64,000 nucleotides of DNA from Pseudo-nitzschia pungens (Eukaryota; Bacillariophyta; Bacillariophyceae; Bacillariales; Bacillariaceae), in contig CM074759.1 of NCBI GenBank assembly GCA_037355855.1, forward strand, positions 8,432,001-8,496,000. Direction: 5' to 3'. Below the pieces are notes generated by a model. That model was not told the origin of the DNA and searched no databases. It saw only the letters and a program-made list of their open reading frames with translations. A program made the position numbers and the translations under genes. This document shows positions 10,901-21,280 of this stretch, one piece after another; position 1 is the first letter of the stretch; every line of letters starts with the position of its first letter.

Positions 10901-12245
10901 GTGCTACCGATTGCTGCGGCCGCCACCGGCGCCGTCCTCCTTGCCGCCGACCTCGAATTCTCCTTCTGGCGACGATTGCGATCACCATCACCATTATCGC
11001 AGACCAGAAAAGCGCCAAAAGGCAGCATCGTCGATGACGACGTTTGAAGCATGGAACGGCGGCGGCACCGGAGGAAACCTGCACTTTTGGTGGTCCGTGT
11101 CGTGCGCATTGCTGCCCCTCCGGATTCTATCGCTCACCACCAGCGACGGACCGCTGTCCACCGTCTCCTCTGCCGCCGGCAGTGGTCGCCATCGCGGGAG
11201 GAGCCACGGTCGCAAACCACACGATTCCAATGCCAATTCGAATGTTTGGGCCACGGATCCCTGCTGCCGATGGGTCCTGGGACGTCTGGCCGAGGTCTAC
11301 TTGCTGCTCGCAAAGTCACAGGAGCAGCAGGAGCATCAAAAAGGCGGTGTTCTACAACGCAAACCAATCGATTCGGAAACCAATGGGACGGGAGGCCAAA
11401 TTCGGTGCCCAAGCAACGGCATCCTTGCACCTGGGTCATCCCGAATGGAATCTGTTGAAGCTGAGGAGAAATTTGCCACCGCCGGCAACGTCGAAAGCCA
11501 GAGCGAACCAACCACCCAAGCTCCCGGCAACGAAAGGGTCAGCGAGAATTTTGTTTCCGAATATTGTGACACCGTTCCAGACCATCCAGACTTTGTCGAA
11601 TCCACGCTCCGGAGATACCTGCAGCGGGGCAGGCATCGAAACGAAACCACGAATCACCGTCCGCGGGGGCACACCGAGTCGGAGCGAAGGCATTTCGAAC
11701 GCATTCGGCAGCTCGCAGCCATGGTGCGGGAACTGGTGGTCGTCGTCGATGCGCTCGCCGGTAGCCGGAGCGCTTCTGCGACGACACGAGACGATCGGAA
11801 CAAAATCCGCTCGGGCATTGCCCAAGATGTTCTGGAAATGAATCGAATCGCTCTGGGGGAGGTCCAGCACTGGACCCGGAAATGGATGGAGTACAACCCG
11901 CTCATGGCAGCCCAGGGTAGTCGCGATTCTCGGTCGGAGGAATGGGGCCTCGACCGAGGGGAGGCGCCGACCAATTTCCGCAGACGGATCCTGGAGAATC
12001 TGCCACCAGGAGCGCGGGAACTCTACGAAGCCCTCGAGGGCCGGCTGTCGGTGGAGCGCGACGAGTGGTATCGGTCCTTCGATGGGACGCCAGAAGACTT
12101 TGCCGTGGGAGTCTGGACGCTGCAGCAGTGCGGACTGATTCGGCCCAAATTCACAAAGGCCAGGGTGCACCAGCCGCAGCGGGGGAAACTTAAGCGAACG
12201 CATGAGACAGTCTCGTACGAAAAAGTTGCCGTGGTGTGGTGTTAG
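7983..12245 (+). CDS. ORC3: Probable origin recognition complex subunit 3
   Basis: 1420 residues, uninterrupted. The C-terminus looks like the ORC3 winged-helix end: a helix-rich segment from about 1346 (ELYEALEGRLSVERDEW), LQQCGLIRPK, then basic residues and a final VAVVWC, comparable to the short Trp/Cys terminus of animal ORC3. Earlier blocks that fit the ORC3 AAA+-like core are VFVVNSPLISNC (about 369), DFFFEFLEHVFEEPEEF (about 545), LVILLEDPRVV (about 598) and LETLASWRELHGIPVSLVVLNH (about 658-681), a Walker-B-like strand followed by a sensor-like strand. ORC3 is a non-catalytic subunit of the nuclear complex that marks origins and loads MCM helicase. The protein is about twice the usual length because of Gln/Glu, Asn, Ser and Thr tracts inserted throughout. 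It converges on the next gene with a 154-bp gap. Identification rests on motif resemblance by eye. Confidence 0.7.
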   Translation: MRRTRHSSAVDRGNGSGSGSAHPQKRASAASASSRATIASNLQGRGQGQGQFHSHPANKNHTIAASASASAHNNNATSNLPSWCKRLRREPPGSKAAYAERVTTSTGSTELRWRQESMRFWNRKLEEASARAFAKLVAPVGSRIRGILEQQQQQQQREQEQLEQNEIEEQQQEEQQQEQEQEQQLQDGSMAEGDASGGESRSNANGEEEKDADAMRNKESIFTTTTTKHRLAAALDPKHPLAAKGGINKNINNNSNNDNGNDGPRGIGVRSKRHDDDDDDDKDDWEYCRQLFGVSSSSKSSPSSSSLPLPLPLPLDSIAAPSPGTAANTFSQGEGRHEGRYHCLRHPNTNPHPHPNPDPRPIHYPREVLPVFVVNSPLISNCFKDRSKICHALWRQLNSLPNTLGGTSYSRSCSSSSSSSSSGNPIRNQTICLYLPRLLSSWSETLKLLWDGLLHHYENTHDAPDRDLEHTLAYVYAFPGDPSSRRHSYHRSKRDHYETAVAKTTTTTSGRGRGGIAGTGVTNRSTGARKQSGTTTGSKKQRSLQDFFFEFLEHVFEEPEEFRDTNGNGNANANGNRHDRERARARVRNNNNNSNSNNLVILLEDPRVVHTRAPRQSGRSEASYGNASANVHAHANVHPHAHTNATSGRSHDQLVQTQLLETLASWRELHGIPVSLVVLNHCTTNETATAAADETAAGSSWEELQRNVLLNPSLSGGRFGIRTLRCSIPSEKFSAGTGEALCSDGEHESLPSAMAAALWSGYFLEALADTPMPLLVPPKMAFADGPGNINSSGSSSGSSRGRSDACPAAAFLALCGDTLGEEASCSAWVRSLRAQISTHFYTRRGSFVWDALQPRTAAYHSAEAAELAIATATTTTATTTTAGGEAQLRSNLRESLPGLASRGTMASDRVSGSGSGSDRNDPFEIGTDAVRVFGPELVAWCSAYPKAHRLLSAAAGETKSDMTLGEKCDALVECYRLLRPPPAPSSLPPTSNSPSGDDCDHHHHYRRPEKRQKAASSMTTFEAWNGGGTGGNLHFWWSVSCALLPLRILSLTTSDGPLSTVSSAAGSGRHRGRSHGRKPHDSNANSNVWATDPCCRWVLGRLAEVYLLLAKSQEQQEHQKGGVLQRKPIDSETNGTGGQIRCPSNGILAPGSSRMESVEAEEKFATAGNVESQSEPTTQAPGNERVSENFVSEYCDTVPDHPDFVESTLRRYLQRGRHRNETTNHRPRGHTESERRHFERIRQLAAMVRELVVVVDALAGSRSASATTRDDRNKIRSGIAQDVLEMNRIALGEVQHWTRKWMEYNPLMAAQGSRDSRSEEWGLDRGEAPTNFRRRILENLPPGARELYEALEGRLSVERDEWYRSFDGTPEDFAVGVWTLQQCGLIRPKFTKARVHQPQRGKLKRTHETVSYEKVAVVWC

Positions 12246-12399
12246 CAATGAGGAAAGGAACGAATTAACAAACAATTAAAAAAGAACTATAGAGGTGCGC
12301 AAATGGTAATGAATAGATAGTTAAATCGTGGAGAATCAAAATAATAGGACTCTAGTGTATGCCCCAGTCGACTGTGCTTTTGAACCGTTTTGCCTCGTT

Positions 12400-15300
12400 C
12401 TAGCCGTAATAGTGGAAATAACACTGCTGGGTGTCTTCGGTGCAATATTCCTCACACTCGCTACCGACTCCAGTGGGGCAAGCCAAATTGCATTTGTTGA
12501 TTTGGTCAAAGTTAAATACCTTGGCTTTGCCATCCAAGAAACAAAGACCTCCCTGTCCAGCAAAAAAACGCAGTTGTAAAGTTCTGTGAGATGAAAGAAG
12601 AGGGAACAAATTGAAGCATTACTGCGAACCAAGATTCAGAAGTGAAAGGATATTTCAAAGCGTACCGTACTGCTGATGGCAATAATGAAAATCATGGCCA
12701 TCGTTGCTATACCAACATTCAGCATGGTGCCAATGAAATGATAATTTAGCTCGATTTCTTCGTTTTTCTTGCTTTCGCGCAACATTCGTCGCTTCCGCAA
12801 AAGTTTGTTTTGTTTGACCTCCCACTTCAGGTGAGCTCGTGCGAGATCATCGATAGACATATGAGAATGCGTGCTGCCCGAATCTATGTCTGAGTCACGC
12901 CTGCTGTGGCGGGTGCTTCGTCCCGAGGCCACCGATGATTTGCTTGATGGCGGTTTTGGCTTTATGATGGAGCTCAAACTCCTGCCCGATAGAGATTTTT
13001 CGTCTTCAAACTCTTCTCCAAAGCTGCGACCCGAGAGCGAATTATCATCATCGATATCGCTATAATATACGGGAGCCCTTGACCTTCCCGATTCGACATC
13101 ATTCGTCCGGCTATGGATTGAGTCGCTCATGGAGCTGTGTTTCGATTGATCGCGCAGCGCTCGGAAGTGTTTCTTGACCTCTTTGAGCTCTGTTTCGACC
13201 TGTTTCAATTCGAACGACGTCTCGTAATACATCCTCGCATTGACCCGGTAAACAAGAAATTCGAAAAAGATAGCAAGCACTTCCATAGTCCACATTACTA
13301 CCGCCTCGGGAACACTATCGTCGAAGAACATGCCGAACGTGATGATAAACCCAACAAGAGGGTTGACGAGATTGAAGGGAATACCATTTCGAACAACAGG
13401 CACAAACTCGGCAAAGATCAGAACCATGTATAGGATCACGACGGAGCGAAAGAGAGCGTCCCAGTTGATTTTAAGGAAGACATCGAAAATGGGATCCCCA
13501 CAACACGTGGCAGATCCGGAGTACTGGATGAGGGACACCAAAGCAGCAACAAAATCCAAGGTTATGGAAATCCATGTGAAAATACGAATTTTCCTTTCCG
13601 CACTTGTTTCGTCCACATATGGTGGGAGCAGTCGGACGTATCGCAGGGCCGCCTTCCATTTGGGATCGTCCTGAAAAATTTCCTTCGAGCCCGAAGAGTC
13701 AATGGACATTTGCGATCGGTTGCTCCTAAAAGATTGAAACATAGAGCTGGCCGTGGACTGGGTCTTTCTCAGCCCTTTTCGGCTGCTTCTGTTTCTCGAC
13801 ATTTGTCTCGACATTTGTCTGTTCCGATTGCTAAAGCTTCGTCCGCTGCGTCTCGAGCGATTGTTGTTTTCTTCGTCTTCGTCACCAAAGTAAATTGCCT
13901 CCTCAATGTACTCAGAACTCAGAGCGTCGTCGCTTTCGAGGTCTGATGCATACGTCACGCTATGCGTCGAAAAGTTTACCGAGTTGTGGTTTGAGGAGTT
14001 AGCTGAAATAACGGAACGTGATGAGAGGTTGCTGCGATTGCTGCGAGTGGAAGCGGAGCGTAGAATGCTTCTCGGCTTTTCAGCATGGAGTGATTCAATA
14101 TTGAGTGACGAGTCCGACGAGTCGAGTCGACTAGGAGAGAGACTCTTGCTGCCATTCATTGACGATTGTTCCCGCCGTTGCTGTCTGCGGTTCGACACTT
14201 TAACGGATTCATCGTTGAAACTTTCCTCAAGGAACTTCCCAGGATCGGAATTACTTCGCCGCCGTGGTTTTCGCCTGACAGAGTCACCGTCAAATGACTC
14301 TACACTCTGCAGCATTTCGACATGATCATCGGCGCTCAGATCCCTCGACCTGCGGGGAGGTTTTCGCACCGTCGTGCCGGGAGAAACGAATGTTCTGGAT
14401 CTGCGAGGCGGCGCCCGGTTTCCTGGGGAAGGCCGCGGCTGAACGGGTGCGCTCGAATTCCGGTTGACGCTCCGCCTGGCTGGAGGCGCGCGGGGTCTGG
14501 CATTTCTGGAAGTCGTTTCTCTCATCTCCATTAGCCCGTCTGCCGAAATGCTACGTCGCCTGCCGTTTCGCGCCGCCAATCGCTGTGGTTCCGCTCTAGG
14601 GCTTCGCCTGTGGTGGCTACTCTTACTTTCGCTGCCTTTGCTTCCAGAACTCGTGTTAGAGTGCTCTGAATTGGCAAGGCGTTGCAGTTCCAGAAGGTCG
14701 TCTGCCGAAACGCTACGACCCTTGCTGCGACGAGTCGAGAACCGTTTTGGTGGTGTCTTTTTCGGCTTGCCGCCGCCATAATTGTTGTTTTTGATCTCCT
14801 CTTCGGTGTCCTCTTCGCTGCCACCTTCACTCTCTTCTTTAATACTTTCCGACAAGGAGGAATTGTATCGATTATTTCTTGAATTTTTTCTTCGCTTCAT
14901 ATCCGCGCGTTGCATCTCTACCAGTCCGTCCGCAGATTTGCTTCGTCTCTTTGACGGCAACCTCTCCAATCCAAGCTTTGATGTCACAGGTGACACACGT
15001 ATTCTGCTGCTGTGGGTGCTGCTACTATTGCTGTCACTGTCTTTCTCGCTGTCCTCTTCTTCCATGTCAACCTCTAAAATTGAGTTTCGGCCTTGTCTGG
15101 ATTTGATTCTATGATTTTTGGTGGAATGTTGCATCTCTGCAAGTCCATCCGCGGATTTGCTTCGTCTCTTTGACGGCAACCTCCCCAATCCAAAATGTGC
15201 TGTCACAGGTGACACACGTTTTCTGCTGCTGTGGGTGCTGCTACTATGGTCTTCACCATCTTCCTCGCTGTCCTCTTCTTCTTCTTCTATGTCATCCTCA

Positions 15301-17171
15301 AAAAATGAGTTTCGGTCTAGTCTGGATTTGATTCTATGATTTTTGGTGGAATGTTGCATCTCTGCCAGTCCATCCGCGGATTTGGTTCGTCTCTTTAACG
15401 GCGACCATTCTACTCCACGCTTTGCTGTCACAGGCGATACAAGTTTGCTGCTGTGGCTGCTACTGTCGTTGTCTGTGTCCTCTTCGTTCTCCTCTTCTGT
15501 CTGGTCTTTCGCTAGGGACGATGTGCGGCCTTTTTTCATGTGTTTCTTCTGGTCCAAATTGGTGCGTTGCATCTCTGCCAGTCCATCTGCGGATTTGGTG
15601 CGTCTCTTGGCAGGCGGGCGTCGCACTCCGGACTGCGCTGGCACGGGCCTTCCCTTCTTGTCACCGACGCTGTCGCTGGCGGCTTCTTTTTCATCCGTCT
15701 TTGAACCCGCCAAGGCACGCTGCAATACCCTCAACCCATCTTCCGACACCCTGCGCGATTTGGAACCCAGCTTGGGTCCCAGGGATCGTTCCTCGCTCTT
15801 CCCTCGTCGGGCCACGCCGCTGCGGCTGCCTCCTCGCTTTGAATCAGGACTGGACATCGATGCCACCATGTCCGCGAGATTGTCAGCCGATTTGCTGCGA
15901 CGGGTCTCGTCCTTGTCCTGGACCTTGCCCGACAGTTTCCGGGTCGGGCTGAAGGACCGGGTACCCGAGGGATTGTGATCTACGTCCTCGCTCTCGCTAC
16001 CCTCCAGATCCGGAAATTTCATGGGCTTGGACACCTTGGCAGTCCCATCGGTAGTGATCTTGAGTTTAATTGCGCCGTTGGCGAACTGGTTGGACTTTTT
16101 CTTTTTGATCCGCGGCGATTTGTGCTCCTTCGACAGCGAGTGTTTCCGGTTGTTGGTAGAGGAGGCCACGGACCAATTGTCCAGGACGCTATCGTTGGCC
16201 GATGCCAAAAAGGCTTCGGCTTCCTCGTCCTCCCCCTTGGCGGCGGTGGAGTCGGCATCGTCGTCATCGTCGTCATCCCGCGAAAAATACGCCGAAGTCA
16301 CCGACGGTGCCGTGGACTGCGCGCTCCGATTGACGGGCAGGTCCAGCACGCTGTGTTCCGAGCTGCCGCCCGTTCCCTTGGGAGATTTCCCTTTGTTTTT
16401 GGATTTCGGTTTGCGGCTTGTTTTCTTCTTGGCCGATGCGGTAGAAGCATTATCCGTGTCGATGTCGGCTTCGTTCTCACCATCGGTTTCCATCTCGTCG
16501 TCGTTGGTGTTGTAGTTGGATTCTTTGGTCTTCTCCTTTTCCTTGGTCTTTTTCTTTTTCTTCTTCTTTTTGGTGCTGCTGCTGGCCGATGCTTCGGTCA
16601 GGTTGGACGTGGAATCCGGCTTCGTCATGTCCGTGTCCTCCGATTCCAAGGAAGAGGTTCGCTGTAGTTTCGTCTTTGATTTCTTTTTCTTCGTTTTTCT
16701 TTTCTCCGATTTCGCATCGCTGGTCGTCAGTGCTATAGATTCCGAGAGATTGGACATTGAATCCCGAATCTGCTTGTCGTCCTCTTCGTTCATGTCTTTC
16801 TCGTTGTCGTCTCCGTTTTCGACGGGTTTATGTTGTGGTTCGGGATGATCGTCGTGTTCCAGAGCATCAGCTCTATCGCCATCGCCAATGCCATTGTCTT
16901 TTGCTTTGGACTTTTTCTTGGTCGACTTTTTTTTCTTTGATTTCGTCACGTTGGTTGGTTCGGACGAGGTGATCGTGTTGGAAGAAAGAGGGGCGGCATC
17001 CTCGATTTCATCGTCCGAGTCATGTTTCGGAGATTTTTTGCTCGATTTCTTTTTTTTCTTTTTCTTCGTTTTGCCATCCTTCTCCGGCTTTCCGGCAACC
17101 GCATACGGACTCTCGTCGTCGTCGCTGGCGCTGTATTCAATGTTGCGCTGCTCTTCGTTTTCGTCCACCAT
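12400..17171 (-). CDS. Large multi-pass membrane protein with basic RRxxSADGL repeat region (one intron)
   Basis: Exon 1 runs 17171-12666 and exon 2 12552-12400, giving 1552 residues. A long charged, disordered N-terminal part (Lys runs, Asp/Glu runs) carries about eight copies of a motif close to RRxxSADGLxEM between residues 425 and 955. A conserved block follows (RYVRLLPPYVDE at about 1177), then four predicted membrane segments (about 1194-1312) with a CCGD motif in the first loop, a coiled coil, a second disordered part and a fifth membrane segment (about 1475-1499). Splicing adds a Cys-rich tail (CNLACPTGVGSECEEYC) that is otherwise cut off by a stop nine codons after the donor. I prefer the ATG at 17171 because the upstream open frame only translates microsatellites. 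Function unknown; I infer a scaffold or channel-like protein with phosphorylatable repeats. Confidence 0.75.
12553..12665 (-). other. Phase-0 GT-AG intron in the membrane-protein gene
   Basis: The donor GTACGC follows ACG (12668-12666) and the acceptor GGACAG ends at 12553; 113 nt. Joining keeps the frame and turns an abrupt end after the last membrane helix into a 50-residue Cys-rich tail. Other GT donors nearby (GTACGG at 12670) do not join in frame with this or the CACAG acceptor upstream of it. Confidence 0.7.
14890..15720. repeat. 225-bp coding tandem repeats
   Basis: Three to four imperfect units with a period of about 225 bp (for example GGTGGAATGTTGCATCTC starting near 15119 and again near 15344). 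Each encodes a KRR(S/T)KSADGLAEMQ block, an acidic Asp/Glu/Ser stretch and a VSPVT segment of the minus-strand membrane protein. More diverged copies extend on both sides. Confidence 0.8.
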
Positions 17172-19196
17172 GGTTGAGTTCGAGATCACACGGACCAGAG
17201 GCGTCGCTTGGCGTTGAATTCGATTCGATTCGATTCGATTCGAATCAAAACTCAGAAAACCAACCGCGTTGGGAGTTTGATGGTGCCAACAAGCAGAACC
17301 GACTTTTGTTGTTCCGTTGGAACCCAAAATCCATCCCCCGGCTCCACAAGGTATAAATGTATGTATGTATGTATGTATGTATGTGTGTATTGGGTTTGGA
17401 AACGATTGGCTTGTTCCGTTCCGTTCGCACTTGGTTGGTAATGCTTCCGAGTGCAATCACGAAGTTGCGAGCGACGGACGACAAGGGTCCAGCAGTGTTC
17501 GGTGAAGTATTTTGAAAACTACTGCACTTAGATTTCTGGGATGTTGTGATGGAAAGAAGAAGAAGAGTCGCAGCTACTGGTGTCGTCGCGTAGGTGTTTG
17601 AGTTTGGCGCTAGCAGAGTTTAGATCGCTCTCGGGTAAGCCTTAGTGGAAGGGCATGAATCTTCTTTCGTAATCGTAATTTTGGAGTTTCTTGGCGTGCG
17701 ATCTGTCGATTTTTTCTGATCTGTTTGGAGCCGGTTCCAAAGAAGTATTGTTAGGGGGCAGACGTCCCACTATGGCTAAGTGAACAATCTTCCGGATGTT
17801 CACCACGCATTTTAGGTTAGTTGTCGATTTCATGTGTATCGTGAGGCAGGGACCATTGCGTTCGTCAAAGGTTCAACCTAGGTTCTAGCTTGTTGGTCCT
17901 AATTATGACATCTACCCGACCTTCGATGACCGCATGGTTCGCAGAAAATAAATAACCTCGATCTCGGGGAGACAACATACCTCATTATTGTACGCCGAAA
18001 ACAGGAACAAATTTCGCGACGGATTGTGTGACATTTACTTGTGTAACTAACCTTACCGTAAAATCTTACCGTTTGAGAGTAGGATTTCTCGATCGTTGGA
18101 GGAGAATATGTGTTGCTTCCGAACAAAATTACTTCAGAATGGACACATGCGTACTCGTATCGCAGACCTTGCCTCAACAAAAATGTTTTTTACCCTTTAT
18201 GTTGTTCAGGGGCAATTTACTCAATTTCGGTGAGCAATATTCCAATGATAAGTTTGTTCTCTTTTGATTAACAATTTCCAGTGTGGATTGACAAACTGTT
18301 TTTCTTATTGTCACTTAGGGGTCTAGGTAGGTAAGTTATGAAGTGGTCCCTGTTTCATACCTTATTCGTAATCAAATTACGTTCAGTCTTTCTTGGTTCC
18401 GAGTCACAAGTCATAACTACGGTACCTATGGTGGTCGTAGGACTGCGTAAGTCTTACGAGTGCTAACAAGGGTACAAGGTAAACTCTTATGATAATGAAC
18501 GAGTAAGGTTCCATGTAGTTACTGGCACAGATTACAGATGACGAGATTTATCTCATGTCTCATGTCTCATGCCCATGACACCATGACACGAAAGAAATAC
18601 TTCGTACGCAGTACGTAATACGAATTCCAACAACTTCAATATTACCCATCTTGTTCCGAATTCAAATCTCTGTATGTCTTCGACTCTTCGCACCGCATCG
18701 CACCGCATCACCTACGCAGCAATCTCGAATCTGTCGACCATTGCTTCATCTTTCATTGCTCTACAGCTACGTCCCACGTCCAAAACCCTAATTCGAGTAC
18801 GAAACAGGGCCCCGGATTCTTGTTGAACTCTCGAGGAAAAAAACATACCTAAACCTAAATCGCCTCCCTCGACGCTGCTTGTGTTTGAAAAGTAAATTCC
18901 AAGGCTTCAAGATTTTCTGCAGCGAGGTCGTCCCGGCGAACATTGTTCTCCTTGTCACGGTACCATTCTCGTGTCCATAACACCGTTCGTTCCCCGCACG
19001 ACGTGCCTTCAATACATCGCTGCTCATCCTCTGAGATCCCTCTTTCGGTTCAAAGTTGCAAACCCAAAAAAAAAGACGAGCTTCAATCTATCTACACACC
19101 ATCTATTTCCTCGATCCCCCGGAACCAAAGTTTTCCCGAATGAAACCTTTCGACCTATCTTACTACTGCTGCTCTCATCATCGTTCATCCACTGCC
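17172..19196. other. Intergenic region, divergent upstream DNA of two genes
   Basis: No gene seen. Contains a CGATT pentamer run (17217-17242) and a TATG run (17355-17388) just upstream of the membrane-protein gene, then AACCTTACCGTA-type words around 18045-18070. The last 200 bp or so are the leader of the LRR gene. Confidence 0.5.
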
Positions 19197-21194
19197 ATGC
19201 AAGCAGCGCAACACACGCAACTGACCCTCCTCGGGAATTACATGACAGCTGGTGAGATCGAAACAGCAGTGGGCGAAGCCGCGGATGCCATTGCGAATGC
19301 CATTACTCCCGCGGACTCCATAACCGACGATCACAGCAGCAACGGCTACGAGGGCAATGATAACGACAACGGCAATCGCAATCGCAACGGCAATCGCAAT
19401 GGCAACGGCAACGGCAACGGCAACACGCTGTCGCTCCACAATGTGTGGCTCGGTCCCGTGGTGGCGGAAGAACTCGTCCGACTGATTCGAACCTGTCCGG
19501 AGTGGGATTCGATCTCGCTCCAGAACTGCTCCGGTGATGCGCGGCTCTGCTACGATCTCTATCTAACGTGCACAACGCATCCGCGGCTGCGGTCTCTGTC
19601 CCTGAGGCACGCCTTCCAACACGCCTACCGACCGACTCCCGTGGAGACGATCCAGACGCTGGTCTACGGGATCCGGTACAACGCCCGCCTGGAAACACTG
19701 GACCTCCAGGGTCTCCGCCTCGATGCGAGCCTCGCGAATCTCATCTCCAGGGCGCTGGTGCGGAACACGACCCTGCTCCGGCTGGGGCTGAGGGAAACCT
19801 TCTTTGTCGCGACGACGAGCGCCGGAAGCAGCGACGACAACGAGGACCAAAAGAACGGGGCCGCGCAGATCCTGTCCTTCGGGTTGCGCTTCAACCGGAC
19901 GATCGAGTCGCTGAACCTGGACCGCTGCACACCGCTGGCGGACGAGGACCTCGCGTGCCTCCTCAACGCCGTCAATTCCAACGAAACCGTCCTGCGCGAG
20001 CTGTCGCTGCAATACACCCCGTGCCACGAGGAGTCGATGAAGGCCGTAGCCCTGCTTCTGCAAGAAAACGTCATCGAGGACCTCGATCTGAGCTATCTGG
20101 AGCGCAAGCGGAAGCGTCCCAAGGCGGAGGAATCCGAGCCGGAGGACAAGGGCGAAAGCGAAAGCGAACCAAACGACGACGACGAGGACGACGACGACAA
20201 GAAGCAGCGGGAAGATTCCGACGAACCGGACGGCACGGAACCATCCAGCGAAAACGAAAACGAAAACGAATCCGAGCAGGAGTCGGAATGCGCTCCCGAA
20301 TCCAAGCCGGAGGACGAAAGCAACGAGAGCAACTCGAATGCGGACGAGACTCCTCCGACCGAGGAATCATCCCCGGAATCGCGCGATCCCGACCCGCAGG
20401 GCGGCGGCGGCGACGGCGACGACGATTCGGACAGGATCGTCAACACGTCTCTCAAGCGCTTGGCCATGGTCGGGAACGGCCTCGACGACGACTACCTGGA
20501 AAGCCTGATGGGAATTTTTGCTCCGAAGCGCCCCGGCAAGATCCCGTCCCGCCTCGAGGAGCTGAGCCTGTACGGGAACCGGTTCTCGAACCACGGAATC
20601 AAGGTGCTCCTCGAGCGATTGCCGCGGTTTCCCTTTTTGCGGCGCCTCTACCTGGGCTTTCAGCAGCCACCGCTGCCGGAGTTGCTCCTGCCGCTCGCGC
20701 TCCGAAACTCGAACCATCCGTCCCTGGGGGATCGAACCACGCGGTTCCAGCCCGGATTGCTCGCCGCCGAGTTCGAGAGGGCCGTGGCGCGCGGTCCCGA
20801 GAATTTCCGGTTGACCGAGGTCCACGTGCTGACCGAGACCGCCGGGGACGAGGCCCTGCAGCGGAGCCTGAGGTACCACACGAAGCTGAACGATGCCGGG
20901 CGGAGGATCCTGGCCCGTTGTTGCGGCGATGCGAGCGGTGGTGGTGGTTCGTCCGCCGGGTCCGTCCCGCTCGGGATTTGGCCGCTGGTGCTGGATCGGG
21001 CCAATCGGCTGTACCCGTTGCCGCCGAAGACGAAGACGAAGACTCCTCCCCCGGGCGCGGTTGCGAGCGTCGAAACGGGGGGATCCTCCCGAGCCGACGA
21101 CGGCGACGACGACGACGACGACGATTATTTCCACGCGGGAGACGTGATATACTGCCTCCTCCACGGTCCGATGGTCTTCGAAAATCTGGACTAG
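19197..21194 (+). CDS. Leucine-rich-repeat (ribonuclease-inhibitor type) protein
   Basis: 665 residues from ATG 19197, chosen for its good context (G at -3) over in-frame ATGs at 19140 and 19056. N-terminal repeats of the RNI class occur at about residues 80-300 (LRSLSLRHAF, LETLDLQGLRL, LLRLGLRETF, IESLNLDRC, LRELSLQYT, IEDLDLSYL). A strongly acidic Asp/Glu/Ser insert of about 115 residues (about 301-414) is followed by two more repeats (LKRLAMVGNGL, LEELSLYGNRF) and a C-terminal block with LRYHTKLNDAGRRIL. A Tyr-xxxx-Leu-Asn-x-Ala-Gly-Arg ending is, to my knowledge, common in diatom LRR proteins. Probably a cytosolic or nuclear protein-binding scaffold; the partner is unknown. No signal peptide or kinase domain is visible. 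Confidence 0.8.
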   Translation: MQAAQHTQLTLLGNYMTAGEIETAVGEAADAIANAITPADSITDDHSSNGYEGNDNDNGNRNRNGNRNGNGNGNGNTLSLHNVWLGPVVAEELVRLIRTCPEWDSISLQNCSGDARLCYDLYLTCTTHPRLRSLSLRHAFQHAYRPTPVETIQTLVYGIRYNARLETLDLQGLRLDASLANLISRALVRNTTLLRLGLRETFFVATTSAGSSDDNEDQKNGAAQILSFGLRFNRTIESLNLDRCTPLADEDLACLLNAVNSNETVLRELSLQYTPCHEESMKAVALLLQENVIEDLDLSYLERKRKRPKAEESEPEDKGESESEPNDDDEDDDDKKQREDSDEPDGTEPSSENENENESEQESECAPESKPEDESNESNSNADETPPTEESSPESRDPDPQGGGGDGDDDSDRIVNTSLKRLAMVGNGLDDDYLESLMGIFAPKRPGKIPSRLEELSLYGNRFSNHGIKVLLERLPRFPFLRRLYLGFQQPPLPELLLPLALRNSNHPSLGDRTTRFQPGLLAAEFERAVARGPENFRLTEVHVLTETAGDEALQRSLRYHTKLNDAGRRILARCCGDASGGGGSSAGSVPLGIWPLVLDRANRLYPLPPKTKTKTPPPGAVASVETGGSSRADDGDDDDDDDYFHAGDVIYCLLHGPMVFENLD

Positions 21195-21280
21195 GAAGGA
21201 AGGAAGGAAGGAATCGAATCGAATCGAATCGAATCGAATCGAATCGAATCGAATCGAATCGAATCGAATCGAATCGAAAC
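21195..21280. repeat. GGAA run followed by about 13 GAATC pentamers
   Basis: Directly after the LRR stop codon a short GGAA run leads into GAATC repeated from 21211 to about 21275. On the other strand this makes a misleading Asp-Ser-Ile-Arg-Phe open frame. Confidence 0.95.
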
